From Zerene cesonia (Eukaryota; Arthropoda; Insecta; Lepidoptera; Pieridae), in contig NC_052118.1 of assembly GCF_012273895.1 (NCBI RefSeq), positions 10,317,164 to 10,381,163 on the forward strand: 64,000 nt of DNA, given 5' to 3'. This document shows, piece by piece, positions 10,801 through 22,652 of the stretch. The notes below the pieces were generated by a model. The model saw nothing but the letters and a program-made list of their open reading frames with translations, was not told the origin of the DNA and searched no databases. The position numbers were made by a program, and so were the translations under genes. The first letter of the stretch is position 1. Each line of letters begins with the position of its first letter.

Positions 10801-12648
10801 TTCTTACCCCTTATCAGCGATAGCTTAATAAAAATCATCTTCTCATTTACTTTAAAGAATAAATACGATGGTTATTTGAAAACCGATAGCAAAACAAAAA
10901 CAGCGGATAAGCGGTTAATCAATCAAGTGGTTCAATGATAGATTGCTTCTAATTACTGTGCGCTGGTTGTACTTCAAGTAGGATATATGATATAACATTC
11001 GTATGTTTGAGATTTGTGGAGTGCCCAGGCTTCCCAGATATATGAAATGAAATGAAATTATTGCTTATAAGATCATGAAGCTAACAGTACATTTAAAAAG
11101 CAATATGTGTAAAATGTATTAATATTATTGTAAATGCTTGTCCTGACATAATATAATAAAGATCAAATTTATATCACTAGGTATATATTGTGTATTAGCT
11201 TTAGTAAATCATTCCTAACCATTTCTCCTTTCACTGCACGAATGTAATTAAAACAGCGCTCTTTAAACAGAAAACTCCACCCAATTTCGCTTATTTTTGT
11301 TGATACAATGAAAATTATTAAAATACACGAACTGCAGTAGTGTGCGAACGAAAAAGCAAGGATTACAATCTTAGTACGAAAACAAAATATTTCTATTTTC
11401 ATTCCGCTTTTGTCAGAGCTGGCCTTAAGCGGATTATTTTAAAAGGAAAAATTGAAACAAAGGCAGCAATAATTTATGTAAACGAAATGGCATCACGGAA
11501 TTAGTTGAATCACTAGTATAGCGTTTTTGAAATTAATACATTTAATTATTATTTATTTGACGTTTGCCTGGAAATTAGCTAAAGGATTATGATGAGATTT
11601 TTTTGCAAACCTTTTCACATAGTTGTTTGATTGGTTTAACTTATGTATTGAAATTCACACAAACAACTCATTTTGTTAGTAACATTACTTAAACGTATGT
11701 TAGTAACATTACACAATAATTTAATTGAAAGCAAAGTGTCAACTATTCTATCAAATTGATGCAAATTGTATGTCCACATATTGTCAGTCTACTCAATACA
11801 TTTTAATATTATACCGGGGATGTTACGTACAGCGCACCAGATATTCTATAGTAAGTAAAGGAATTGTAGAAAAGGAACTATCCTTTATGTTTAACACGCA
11901 GATCGCCCAGCTGTTGAGAATTAAGAATTTCTAATTGATTTCGAATCTGATTAATAGGCATTTAAAAAAAAGTTTATAACCAATAGCCTACGTCCGATAA
12001 CGATAAATTCACAGACGTTTTAATTTATGTCTTTAAGAATGCGTTTTAAATTTGGTGTAGCTAAAACCACAGTCAGATCGAAACACATTGAACTACCTAG
12101 ATTTATTTGCACTAATTTATAAAATCAGTAAAATAACCAATGTATTTTGTAAAAATAGACTCACATACAAATATGCAATCATATTATATAATACAGATTT
12201 TTTAAACTATCCCCCTATTTCATAACGATTTAAACAAAAGCTGATATTAATTCTGTCTGACTCCTGACACACCACACAAAGAATCTTACAGCAAAGCCAT
12301 CCCGTTTAAAACGCGTTACACGTGACTTACCCGCAATAAGGAACATTAGTAAATCAAAGTGGATGAAAATTCGGGTCTCAGATTTTCACGTGAGAGAGCA
12401 CAGTACGAGGTAGTTATCTCGACCCCGGAGGGCCTGTGAGGATTATATGCCTTGGATTTAATAAGAAAGGATAAATACCGCAAATGATTAAAAGATATGA
12501 TTGCTGCGTGAGTCAGAGCTAAACTTTCCGACTTTATAATATAAACCATTACATATGACCATACTAGCTTTCTTTGTGATATTCTCATGGGAATGAGATG
12601 TTTACTAAGGTAAAAAGCCTATATCAGTCTCTAACCTCCTATCTCCAG
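10801..12648. other. no recognised feature
   Basis: Nothing coding recognised. Frames at 11169-11402 (minus), 11725-11934 (plus) and 12346-12588 (minus) have no family signature. Confidence 0.45.
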
Positions 12649-12737
12649 ACATGAAAATCATTACAGAATATAGCTCCATCAGCGATGTGGTAAAAGACAT
12701 AGAAACAAACATAGACATTTTCGCCTTTATGATATTA
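12649..12737 (+). other. weak candidate internal coding exon
   Basis: A pyrimidine-rich tract ending CTCCAG (AG at 12647-12648) precedes an 89-nt open segment that ends at a GTAAGC donor-like site (GT at 12738). The open frame contains DMKIITEYSSISDVVKDI followed by a hydrophobic run FAFMIL, so it is less biased than random AT-rich frames nearby. I do not recognise the family; a membrane protein such as a chemoreceptor is possible but unproven. Chance pairing of splice-like sites is the main alternative. Confidence 0.2.
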
Positions 12738-12809
12738 GTAAGCATATTAAGGCTAATTAAGACAGTAATAAATTTTGCAATTTATCTTTTTTTTTAACAC
12801 GCTTTTATT

Positions 12810-13015
12810 AGCTTCACTTGTATGTTTGTATGTATGTAACTCACACCCGTTTTTCTCCCACTTCCCGCGAACCGATTTCATTCAAACTTTTTTTATATCC
12901 ATTTTACCAGAGCAGCGTTGCTTGTTTCTGGATAAATCTTGGGAAGGATTATTTTATCTTCGACGAAATTCGCAGACGGCGTGGGGCGGGGTTAAACAGC
13001 TATTTATCAACCAAA
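12810..13015 (+). mobile_element. degenerate Helitron-like element
   Basis: ACTTGTATGTTTGTATGTATG, CGCGAACCGATTTCATTCAA and a GC-rich end GACGGCGTGGGGCGGGGTTA follow the Helitron-like order in this window. CTAG is eroded. Two overlapping frames of 75 and 82 codons cross it and are treated as accidental. Confidence 0.45.
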
Positions 13016-13282
13016 CGGGGTAACGTGGAGTCTGCTGAAAACTGATAGGCGTCTAGAATAATACTAAAGGCAATTAGTCGGATTGGCTTGAATGCTAATT
13101 TATTGAATAAAATTTACAATGGACCCAATTTTCATCTGTAAATATTGTTAAGTAACTAAAAACTGCTGAGAGCCGATTTACAATTCTAATTTAAAACTTT
13201 TTTGTCCAATATATGAGCGTAGGGTATTAACTTAGTATATTACTTCCATGGTCCAATAAGGTATTACAATATCCTAATATAG

Positions 13283-13430
13283 GAAACGCGAAAGTTTGTA
13301 TGCACGATTGGATAGTTGTCTGAATGGATTTTTTTGAAACTTTACTATAATGTTACTTATACAAAAGACATGATTTATATAAAACTTGCTATTGTCAGTG
13401 GGTTTATCCGCGGATGAAACCGTAACCGTA
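13283..13430 (+). mobile_element. degenerate Helitron-like element
   Basis: GAAACGCGAAAGTTTGTATG at the start, GATAGTTGTCTGAATGGATT within, and GTTTATCCGCGGATGAAACC at the end give the usual 5' start and GC-rich end. The 3' terminus has decayed. Confidence 0.5.
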
Positions 13431-14360
13431 ATAATAATGTAAAAACGTTAACTGTCAAAAAGACACTCAAGCTAATTTTGCAATCTATGCTTAATACTAT
13501 ATTTGACGATTTTAGCCTAGACTTTAAAAATGAGCGCTAAGCTAATATAAATAAAAACTTATGTTGTCAAAACCTCGACGTCGACATAAAGTTGAAAATA
13601 ATAGCCGTTAAGCTGGTACTTCAAAAAGTATATTAGAATGAATAAATGTTTTAATTTGAATTATTTACATGTAGAAGTTGTGAGAAGTGTTTGCTTTGTT
13701 ATATTACAAAATCAAGAAAGCATAAGAACATCGAATTTACATAAACTATTAAACATTTCAATGCTCTCATAAAATATATGCGAGGAACAGACACCCCATT
13801 AGCGGTACATTTTATATTTTAATATAAATTTACAAGTAAAATGACATTATATCGTCGAGAAAATGCTTTCTCACTGTACAAGGCACGACTGGAATATTCT
13901 ATTCATAATATAAAATAAATTTCTATGAAATGATTATAAAATGTTTAACGACTACAATTTCAATGCAATATTTATTAAATTAAATTAAATGCTTCGTAAA
14001 ATGTTTACAAATGAAATAAAGTATTAAATATAAGGTACGATTTAAATTAACTATAATATTTTATTGAGTTTCATATGCAATTTGTAATTACATATAAAAT
14101 GTTACTAGCTCGTGAAACATTTTAGACAAAATCTTAATTTTACAAAAGTTTAAAGTAGACACTGATTTATCTACTGTTAACGTTTTTAACTTATATCGGT
14201 ATTTCTTCTACCAGTCTACTCTTTTGACCACCCTTAAAGCTTTTTTTTGCTCTGTCAAGACAAGAAAATTATTCAAGAAATTTGGCTAAAACTTGCAATC
14301 AGAATACTAAAGGCCTATTTTATATGTAAGCGTAGTCGCTTATCTAATACCATAAATAAT
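13431..14360. other. no recognised feature
   Basis: AT-rich, with short direct repetitions such as TTAAATTAAATTAAATG near 13976-13991. No gene signal. Confidence 0.45.
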
Positions 14361-14751
14361 AAAACCGGTCAAGTGCGAGTCAGACTCACGCAACGAGGGT
14401 TCCATATAAAACAGTTTTTTATATGATGTAAGAAAAATTATGCATTACGTACTTAATTAATGCTAAATGACGTTGCTGCCTAACAAATTTTAAGATTCTG
14501 TGTTCACGGGTTCAGTAATCAAAAATTTGGTTAATTTACAGCCTGCCTTTGATTGCTTTGGCTTAGAAGTTAGATTGTCCCTTATAGTTGATTGTTCAAT
14601 ACTCTAAGGGTCTATAAAGCATTTAATATGAATTTCAGCTTGATTAATCGACGCATTCCTGACGACGGGTTCTTGATAGACAGACAGACAGACGGAAGAC
14701 AACAAAGTGAATCTGTAATGTTTATTTTTAGTAACGGAACACTAAAAACCC
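14361..14751 (+). mobile_element. MITE with embedded GACA microsatellite
   Basis: Begins AAAACCGGTCAAGTGCGAGT, CAGACTCACGCAACGAGGGT and ends with a GACAGACAGACAGACGGAAG tract, then AACAAAGTGAATCTGTAATG and AACGGAACACTAAAAACCC. This order matches the insect miniature inverted-repeat elements known to carry hitchhiking (GTCY)n microsatellites, where a GAGGGTTCC block near one end pairs with GGAAC(C)CTA near the other. It is non-coding; a 75-codon frame across it is an accident. Confidence 0.75.
14677..14694 (+). repeat. (GACA)n microsatellite
   Basis: Four GACA units, inside the MITE near its right end. This is the expected position for the family. Confidence 0.85.
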
Positions 14752-15415
14752 TTAGCTTTTACGTTTCAATTACTTGTGCATATTATAGTCGTTATTTGTT
14801 TAAATCAATGAATTATTAGTGATATTTATCGCATTGATATGATGAGTATATTTAAAAGCATACTAATAAACTTTCATTAAGGCAAGCAGGATCAAGAGCA
14901 AGAAATATAATTACCTTAAACCTCTATATTATATTAGCATCACATTAAAATTTCACTATTACATTGGATTTAAACAATTTCAAATGCTTTTCCATTGATT
15001 TTATATCTCAAGAGATTTAATTACCCATACTTTTGAAGGACTCCCAAACAAATAGTCAAGCAGGCGACATCTGCGCTGAGTCAGCAGCTGTTTCCCTTGA
15101 TAAATTATTTTATGTCTCATCGTTTAGGATTGTTTTGATTTCAATTCTTTTAATATGTACATATATTGTTCATGATTGTTTATATATAAATCTATCAATA
15201 TTGTAAAGAGAACAGAGGAAAGTTTAGATTTTTTGTTCGTTTGTCAAGACTTACCTCAAAAACTAATATAAATTTTAAAAAGTAACAGTTATTAAATAAA
15301 TTTTTAAAATAATTTTTGGCAAATACCAAGCAGGTGTTATGCTTCATTTTAATAACATAAATTTCAATCTTAATCTCAAACTCAAACATTTATTTATTTA
15401 ATTAGAGTTTCATTT
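14752..15415. other. no recognised feature
   Basis: AT-rich unique-looking DNA; no coding support. Confidence 0.45.
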
Positions 15416-15638
15416 TTATTGAAGTGAAACTTCTTTAGAATCGTTGTGATTTCAAACCTGATGCAACGGAAAAACGACACAGATAAGAGACACAAATACA
15501 AAAACTTGTAGAATGAAGCCGGCAAAGAATGAGACGGAAATATACATACTATTTTATATATATTCATCTCATTCTTTTGTCGATTTACTGAAGTTTCACT
15601 TCTATCGTGTGTGAATCGCACACACACCTTTTTTTTTA
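15416..15638 (+). mobile_element. hairpin element of a near-identical pair (family Q), copy 1
   Basis: A 223-bp unit repeated in the same orientation 43 kb away. Outer inverted arms GAAGTGAAACTTC (15421) and GAAGTTTCACTTC (15590) pair perfectly over 13 bp and imperfectly beyond (both continue to an AATCG block). A nested pair AAAGAATGAGA (15524) and TCTCATTCTTT (15567) lies inside. The right end is GTGTGTGAATCGCACACAC followed by about nine T. No terminase, transposase or RNA family was recognised. A non-autonomous mobile element is the likely class. Confidence 0.65.
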
Positions 15639-16367
15639 GATAAATATCATACTATGTTTACTATATATAAATCCTAAGTTGTTCTACTATTCCCGAACTA
15701 AATAAAAAATTAAGAATCAAGAAACAACGTTTATTAATTTTACAAAGTATCAAATTAATTATCCATAACATCACGATGAAAGTGTTCAATAGACATTTGT
15801 TAACAGACAATGTAAGGTAAATGCCTGAGCTTTGTATCCACAATGTCAAATTAATTCAATTGCGTTCATTACAATAGGATGTAATCCCGCTCCATTATGG
15901 AAATATTGTTTGTCTGTTTGTCATTTAAATATCAACAATGTTATCATGTAATCTTGTTAGAATTCGCTGTTATTTCTTCCTTCAAATATAACGTTGATAG
16001 ATGCTAATTACTACTTTTAGATTAAATTCGTTTAACCAAAACATTACTGAGAATTATGGAAATAAATATAAGACAAATAGCTTCAAAGTAAATAATAAAC
16101 GTGGTTCTAAAATAGAAAATTGATATTTAAATTACGTATTAATTTGACCTAATAAACATTAATTAAAATATGTTCACATAATAGAAGACTAATCAATATT
16201 GAAACACGTCTTATAATTGACTTTATTGAAATACTAATACATGTTATTGCTATGGGTTAAAAAGTAAAAAATATTATTTCTCTATTGCTAATCTATTGGT
16301 AGATTCTTTCACACTCGTGTTAACGTTTAAATTCACCAAATGTAACATATTTCAGAGGCTCCAATTA
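15639..16367. other. no recognised feature
   Basis: AT-rich; no repeat shared with the rest of the window was noticed. Confidence 0.45.
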
Positions 16368-16488
16368 TCATCATTTAAATATTTAATTTTTAGTTTTATA
16401 GCATTGAAATGCTTTATAAATGAGAAATTTTGAAAGAATAGAATTTTTTTTTTCTATTCTTTCAAAATTTCTCATCATTTAAATATTT
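16368..16488. repeat. perfect 24-bp palindrome with flanking direct repeat
   Basis: Arms 16420-16443 (ATGAGAAATTTTGAAAGAAT..) and 16452-16475 are perfect inverted copies separated by eight T. A 17-bp direct repeat TCATCATTTAAATATTT lies at 16368-16384 and 16472-16488, the second copy overlapping the right arm. The structure looks like a local foldback or template-switch event. Confidence 0.85.
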
Positions 16489-16494
16489 TAAAAA

Positions 16495-16575
16495 GGCAAA
16501 TAAAGCCGAGATTTGAACCTAATGCCAACGATATGAAAACTGTCGTGTCACGGATCCAACGCGATGGACGTGACG
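16495..16575 (-). repeat. tRNA-like / SINE-head fragment
   Basis: On the minus strand GGTTCAAATCTCGGC resembles a B box with flanking stem, and GTTGGATCCGTGACACGAC lies at the expected upstream distance for a decayed A box. No cloverleaf could be completed by eye. Confidence 0.35.
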
Positions 16576-17044
16576 GCTCCGAGGCAGATGCGACCGGATA
16601 TTACGGGGAAATAACGATACCAGCTACATGTGCGATGTGAAACTCAGGTACTTACGTCACTAAATATGACAGGCTATGTAGCTTTGAGCTAGACCTCTTT
16701 GCTGGTTAATTTTGACAGGCTAAGTTAAATGGCCAGGGTATCGGATAATGCTTTGTGGTATTGACTGTCATTTGTCAGGGTGTGCAGGTATGTTTGTTAG
16801 AAAGACTAACTTTATGTGCTAATTGAAGGGGCAGCAATTAGAAATTTAAGACTTATTAACGGAAATAAAATAGGATTAATTTGTAATACGTATTATTTAT
16901 TTCGCCGTTTCGTTTATAGTACAATGAGCACGTCAGATGTTACTGTATGGAAAGATTATTTATTGAATAGATAGTGAAAAAAATTCATGTAAAGTTAACT
17001 CATTTTCCTTTAATTTCGATACAATTGAATTATTACTTACTTGA
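16576..17044. other. no recognised feature
   Basis: No coding or repeat signal recognised. Confidence 0.4.
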
Positions 17045-17190
17045 TACCGTTTCCTTTTCCTCATCTTTCCCAGACCATTCCTTCTATCCAGCCTAAACCT
17101 TAAAAGCAGGCCTCTGCGAATATGCATGGGCGGTGGTGATAGCTAACCATCAGGCGAACCACTAGCTCAATAGCGCACTATATCCTAAAA
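17045..17190 (-). repeat. family-S repeat, copy 2
   Basis: Reversed copy. It keeps GGGCGGTGGTGATAGCTAACC, ATCAGGCGAACCACTAGCTC and the pyrimidine-rich tract (CCGTTTCCTTTTCCTC). Half of the palindromic core has been deleted (GCAGGCCTCTGCGAATATGC). Confidence 0.7.
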
Positions 17191-20100
17191 AAGTTATTTA
17201 TTTCCCTCAGTTATTCAACCACACTTAAATTAGGTTCTGTTGACGCATTCAAACATCAATATATTAAACAGCTCACTTCAATTTATGAGAAGTGTGGTTA
17301 TGCCTCACTTGTATTAGCTAATTATGCTGCAATATCCATCCCAGCGATTAATTGTACAACAATCGAGTACACACACGCTTTATGTCGCAAAATATAAAAT
17401 ACATTTTCGACTCTGATAATTGTTTATGTTTATTTTATTTACATTTTTAACGAACTAGTTCAGTAAAAGGCTATATATATTATTTGTTAATGTTTAATAT
17501 TTATTATGTGTAAATAACATAAATAAGTATTTATTATATGTATAATATACATTCTTCATCTTTACAGTTGTGACCTTATAAAGAATAAATAAATATTTTA
17601 AATATCATTTATGCCCAGGAACAAATATTTTAATCATGCCATAAATTTAGACCTGCCCTATCTCTCAGCTCTGATAACTCTAGTTAAACAGGAAAAAATT
17701 AATATCCCTGTGCTTCATTGTTGTTTTAATATGAATATCATTATACATTATCAGGAAAAAATATGAAATAGTTGTCACACAGGACGACCTGACAATTGTA
17801 TGACAATACACGGGAGTGACGCAATATGTAAATTCGTTTTAAAATTAATTATTTCATTTGTATGATACGAATGATATAATTAATTTTAATTATTCTTCCG
17901 CACAAATAAAAAACGTCTGCGTTAAGTTATTATAAAATAACCAAAAGAAATAACAGCTCCGAAATATTGTATAAAGCATAAATTGGTTTGATCCGTTTTA
18001 TAACGGAATCATATTGGAAAAACATAATTACAGTAATATGTAAAATTCAGCTCAATTTTGAGCGAGCGAATCGAAAATTAATTTTCGTTCAGTTTCCGAT
18101 TCATCCAACTGATACCAGTTAAATCAAAACTGATAACGGATTTTTCATCGCAACACATTTTCATTTTTAACTGAATGTTTTTAAATGTTTCTGCGTTGGA
18201 AATTTTGTGGCTCGCATTAATTAATCTTGCTTCTAGAAGCGGTTATATACGTCGCAAGCAAATTGCATAATTTTACTCTTTACAAACGCTCGACATTTTG
18301 TATTATGCCTCAACACACACGATCCTACAACGTTTACAATACGCAATCAAGATATTTGACTAGATTTCAGACATTTGTTAAACAGAAAATTATATTTTGG
18401 AATAGAATGAAACGTACATTTATCTATCAAGGACAGCACAATTCAGAATATCTAGGCTCTAACAAAGCCCGGATTTATATATGTACTTTGATTTGTAGCC
18501 ACGATGCGTCAAGGCTCATCAGCCTCTAAAGGATTTACTTTTAAAAAGGTTTCAGGACTAAAGCTGTAGCAACTAATAAATAACTATCCATAACCAACTG
18601 TGATATTTAAAAGTAATTTTAATAGTTTAATATAAAGAAACATTCCAACTATAAATAACTCAGATGTATTGAGCCCATTAAAAACAGATTAGTAGAATTT
18701 TTCGATCCGAGCAATAAATTGAAGTTCTTATCTCTAAAATGAAAAGTTACTTAATTGCCTTATTCTTGATTCTTGAGTTTTCTTTTGCTGTCTATTTATA
18801 CACGAAGCTACTGTTTAAAAATTAGAAATCTTATCACTACAGCAACTAACTCTCGACCATTGATTTATTATAAAATAGAATATGATCTCGATCTAAAATA
18901 GGATTTCCATATACCATTTCCCATCCCATTCCAAATATAAAGTCTTCAATAAAAAAGCTCTTTTGAACATTATGTAATATTTACAATGAAACTCCGCATT
19001 TGTGCAAGTGATCAATATAATATTTGGCATGTCTAAGTTTAACAACATTTCTTTTGAATTCGAAACGCGTCATAAAATTCTTTTGATGGGAACATAATTA
19101 ATTAATGTGAAAATTTAACTTCACCCCAGAATAAATTTGCAAGAGAATACAAAACTTACTCCTTTACAAAGTTATGTGCTTAAACCGCTTAAGTACTCGC
19201 GTAGACGAGCCATAAATTCTTCAACAATCAACTCGTAACAGAGTTAAGGCGAAAAGTTGATAATATTATTTATTTCTTTGGAAACATTAAAACAATTTCG
19301 TCTTATTGCTGAAGCTGTTCAAAGTTATGTCTTTGTTAATTGAATATATGTAATAAAAATTTTAGCTCGAATTAATTATATGCGCTTTAATTATTGTTAC
19401 TGTTTAATTCTTTGAATACCAGTTAATAAATTGTAGCCACAACTATACCGAACAGCAATTATACATCCATTCAAAAAAGAAATCAATATTTAAATATCTA
19501 GTCTTAAGAACCATGTAATTTAATAAGCGATTTTTCATTTAACTATAAATTAGTACAATCGTTAACGAATGCCGTCCACATCGTATCGCGACACTACCCT
19601 CTTTATTTTTAGATTTCAAAGTCATTTCTCTGACTAGGTTATTTTGTAAATGGGAAGTGAAGCAACCAAGGTTGCAATCCAATTCTCGTACGTATCCTTT
19701 GTGTTGATTGTGACAGCACTCGACTGTACTCGTTAAGGTACAATCACGTGCAAACGTTGTGCCGCTTTAATACTTGGCCTAAGCTGGTTTGTGGGTCGAT
19801 GCACTTGGCCAGAGATTGTACTGGTCGTTGAATGTCTTAATGTTAGGAAATTACATTTTTGTAAACTGTTCTAGAGGAATTTTTATTTTGTGTTTAAAAG
19901 GATTTTCAATGTTATCGTGATGGGTAATTATGATGTATAAAGTAAGAAGTAATAAAGACGAAACAAAATACATTGATTACAAAAGTAAAAATGAAGAAAT
20001 ATAATTATTACAAATGAACTTACTATAACTTATAATATTCTCATATTATAAGCTGACTAAATCAAAGAGTACATTATGTATTTACTCTGATGTGAATGTT

Positions 20101-21359
20101 TTCTAATATTGAAGTTCCATAGCTTGACCACAGGATAAATTATAGATAGTCATCCCAAAACCGCCGCAGTCTAAAAAATATGAGTCCGAAACACTTACAT
20201 TTCTAGCGGTTGCAGTTCGAGCAATCTTCATAAATCACGAAATCCAAATAAAAATCCCACCGACTCTGCGTTTGTCATCGCGATTGTCTCTACTCTATAT
20301 TTTACTGCGCAGTATCCTGTTTCTGAGATACGAGTTCTCCTTTACAGATTATTAATGGTATTCAGAATGTAAGGAACAGCTTCTGGTATTTATATGTTAG
20401 TGTTTTAAATATATCAGCGTCTGTTTTCCCTTTTATATTATTCTTTTAATTCAGAAAATACAGAATGTGTTTTATTTCTTTCTGAAGATGAGAAATTGTC
20501 GTAGTTTTAGATACTCTGTTATTTTGTAGTATTAAATATCGTTTTGAAGAATTATATCGTGAAAAATAATTTATTTTCCTTAAAATAAATAATGTATCTA
20601 TAGCTGCTTCCTGTGTAACTTTCCTCTGATTATTCAAAAGCGAACGAAGTCTAATTAAATATATACTTGTTAAAATTTGAGTTCTAGTTCTAGTTATCGA
20701 TCTTATAGTTAAAATTTAATCCCTAACCTTAACCGAAAACATAAAACCCAATGTCATCTAAAATTATTCCTTCCAAATTCTTTTCATACCAATGTTTGTC
20801 ACCTCTTAATAATTCCTTTTTGTATCACACAAAAATACCCTAATATTGTCAAGTTTAAAAACTTATCTCGTCTATTACAGTACTTCTTCTATCCAGCTGC
20901 CTCCGTATCATTTCTACTGCGGTTATAAAGAAATTCCACCTCGAAAAACCTCGAATTCCGTCCGAACGAAGCTATCGTGACCTATAAAATTTGCTGGGAC
21001 AAATTTGTTCTCGGGGTCATGATTCTATGCGATTTGTCTATTCTACGAAAACTATAAAGTTTCTATAAAATTGGTGAAGTGAATGATTTGCGCTATATGT
21101 TTGTTTAGTGGTACGAAATCAGACTAAATTAATAAATAACTAATGTTTCTTTCATTACATAAAAATATGACATTTCCGTTACTGCTGTGATGAAATTAAT
21201 GAGTCCCTATTAAAAGAATCACTATATATTAGTATAGAGTATATTTAAATGCACTTAAAAATAATTTTTTAATTTAAGTACTTTGAAGTAGTAATTGACA
21301 TAAGAATAATATTAAAACAAAGAAGATCGACAATTATAGACCCGATGTTGACTAACAAT
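17191..21359. other. no recognised feature, longest plain stretch
   Basis: About 4.2 kb without any repeat family, RNA or coding signal I can support. A 100-codon frame at 18227-18529 has no domain and starts in non-coding-looking sequence. TTCTAGAAGC at 18231 is a two-unit heat-shock-element-like match, too short to claim. Confidence 0.5.
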
Positions 21360-21417
21360 AGAGCTTTTTATGTTTAATTATATAGTCGTAGATATATAAT
21401 TAAACATAAAAAGCTCT
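21360..21417. repeat. perfect 24-bp palindrome, 10-nt spacer
   Basis: Left arm 21360-21383 (AGAGCTTTTTATGTTTAATT..) and right arm 21394-21417 are exact inverted copies; the spacer is AGTCGTAGAT. No target-site duplication is visible. Confidence 0.85.
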
Positions 21418-22458
21418 GAAACAGAATAAAATAAAAACACAACATTGTACTTGTTCTTTCTACATTGTATTTACAAAAATAATGCTTATCTAAGTCGTAA
21501 AAACTCATTTTTTAATTAGCACACTGTAACAAAAAGGCAATTTATAAAAACGAAGCAAGAGAAATGCTTGTATCATTCCATCATCCCCTCGTTAAGCCAT
21601 CCCCTTCTTTTGTTTTACGAGCCGCCTCTTCAGCGCTTTTAAGGTCCCATAAATTCTACGGCGTTTAACCATTTTATTTGCACGCGATATCCTGAGGAGT
21701 TGTTAGGCGGCGTCTCGTAGGAATATTGTTAAATATGCTGCCAATCGTTATGTTACTTATCTAGTTTAGTAAAAGTCTGTTAGGTGCACTTTTGAGGATT
21801 TTCTTCTATTAATAGGATACTGCTGGACATATGATTCCATTTTTTATATATCTTATTTAATTGACTTCTAAATGATTGATATACTTGCAATATTCGCTGT
21901 CGTAAAAATGATAAAAAAATTGTAATGTTTTATGCATGGTTTGCTTCTTCAAAGTGATAGAGTATGTTTCTTCTAAAAGCTTAAAATTTTCACTACTACT
22001 CGTATATATTTCTTGAAATCCAACATTTATAGCGTATTTATATGATAAGATGTAAATAAATTGATAACTGTTATATAATTTATATAAAATATATACAATT
22101 ATCCAGAAAATTGAGCAGACTTGAACAATACGGCGTTGCTTTACAAATGGGAGCGAGTTTAACTCGGAGCTTCTAGCGGCAATAATAACGAAACTTTATT
22201 CATAAAAGCGCATTTATAACATCTTTGCTAGTTACAGAATAAGTTTTAAATCTATATCGTTTTATTTAAATGAAAATCCAAGTTCTAGCTGAGTTATAAA
22301 AAACAATATAAGAAGTTTACTACTGGGCATTATCAACTTCGAATTCGGACATCGCTAACTTTATAATTGATTTGAACAGCATTTAACACATAAATACATC
22401 ACATATTATTAAACCCATAGACTCATTGAAACTGAATTCAACTGCGAGATATGTTTTA
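21418..22458. other. no recognised feature
   Basis: Unique-looking; a moderately GC-rich patch at 21600-21720 has no open frame of note. Confidence 0.45.
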
Positions 22459-22652
22459 CTACCTGCGCCCTGCGGTTTCACCCGCGCAAGTCCGTATCCC
22501 GAAGGAATATCGGGATAAAAAGTTGCCTATATTCCAGTTGTCCAGCTTTGACGTACCAAATTTCATTGTAATCGGTTCAGTAGTTTTTGCGTGAAAGAGC
22601 AACAAACACACACACTTCCTTACAAACTTTCGCATTTATAATATTAGTAGGA
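22459..22652 (-). mobile_element. Helitron-like element (family A), copy 2
   Basis: All family-A blocks are present in reverse order: GCGGTTTCACCCGCGCAAGT, CCGTATCCCGAAGGAATATC, TCAGTAGTTTTTGCGTGAAA and TTTATAATATTAGTAGGA. The terminal CTAG reads CTAC, and a short deletion removes part of the 'TATGTTATTCCAG' block. Confidence 0.8.

Noticed and set aside
18231..18240. TTCTAGAAGC as a heat shock element
   Set aside because: Only two pentamer units; too short to separate from chance.
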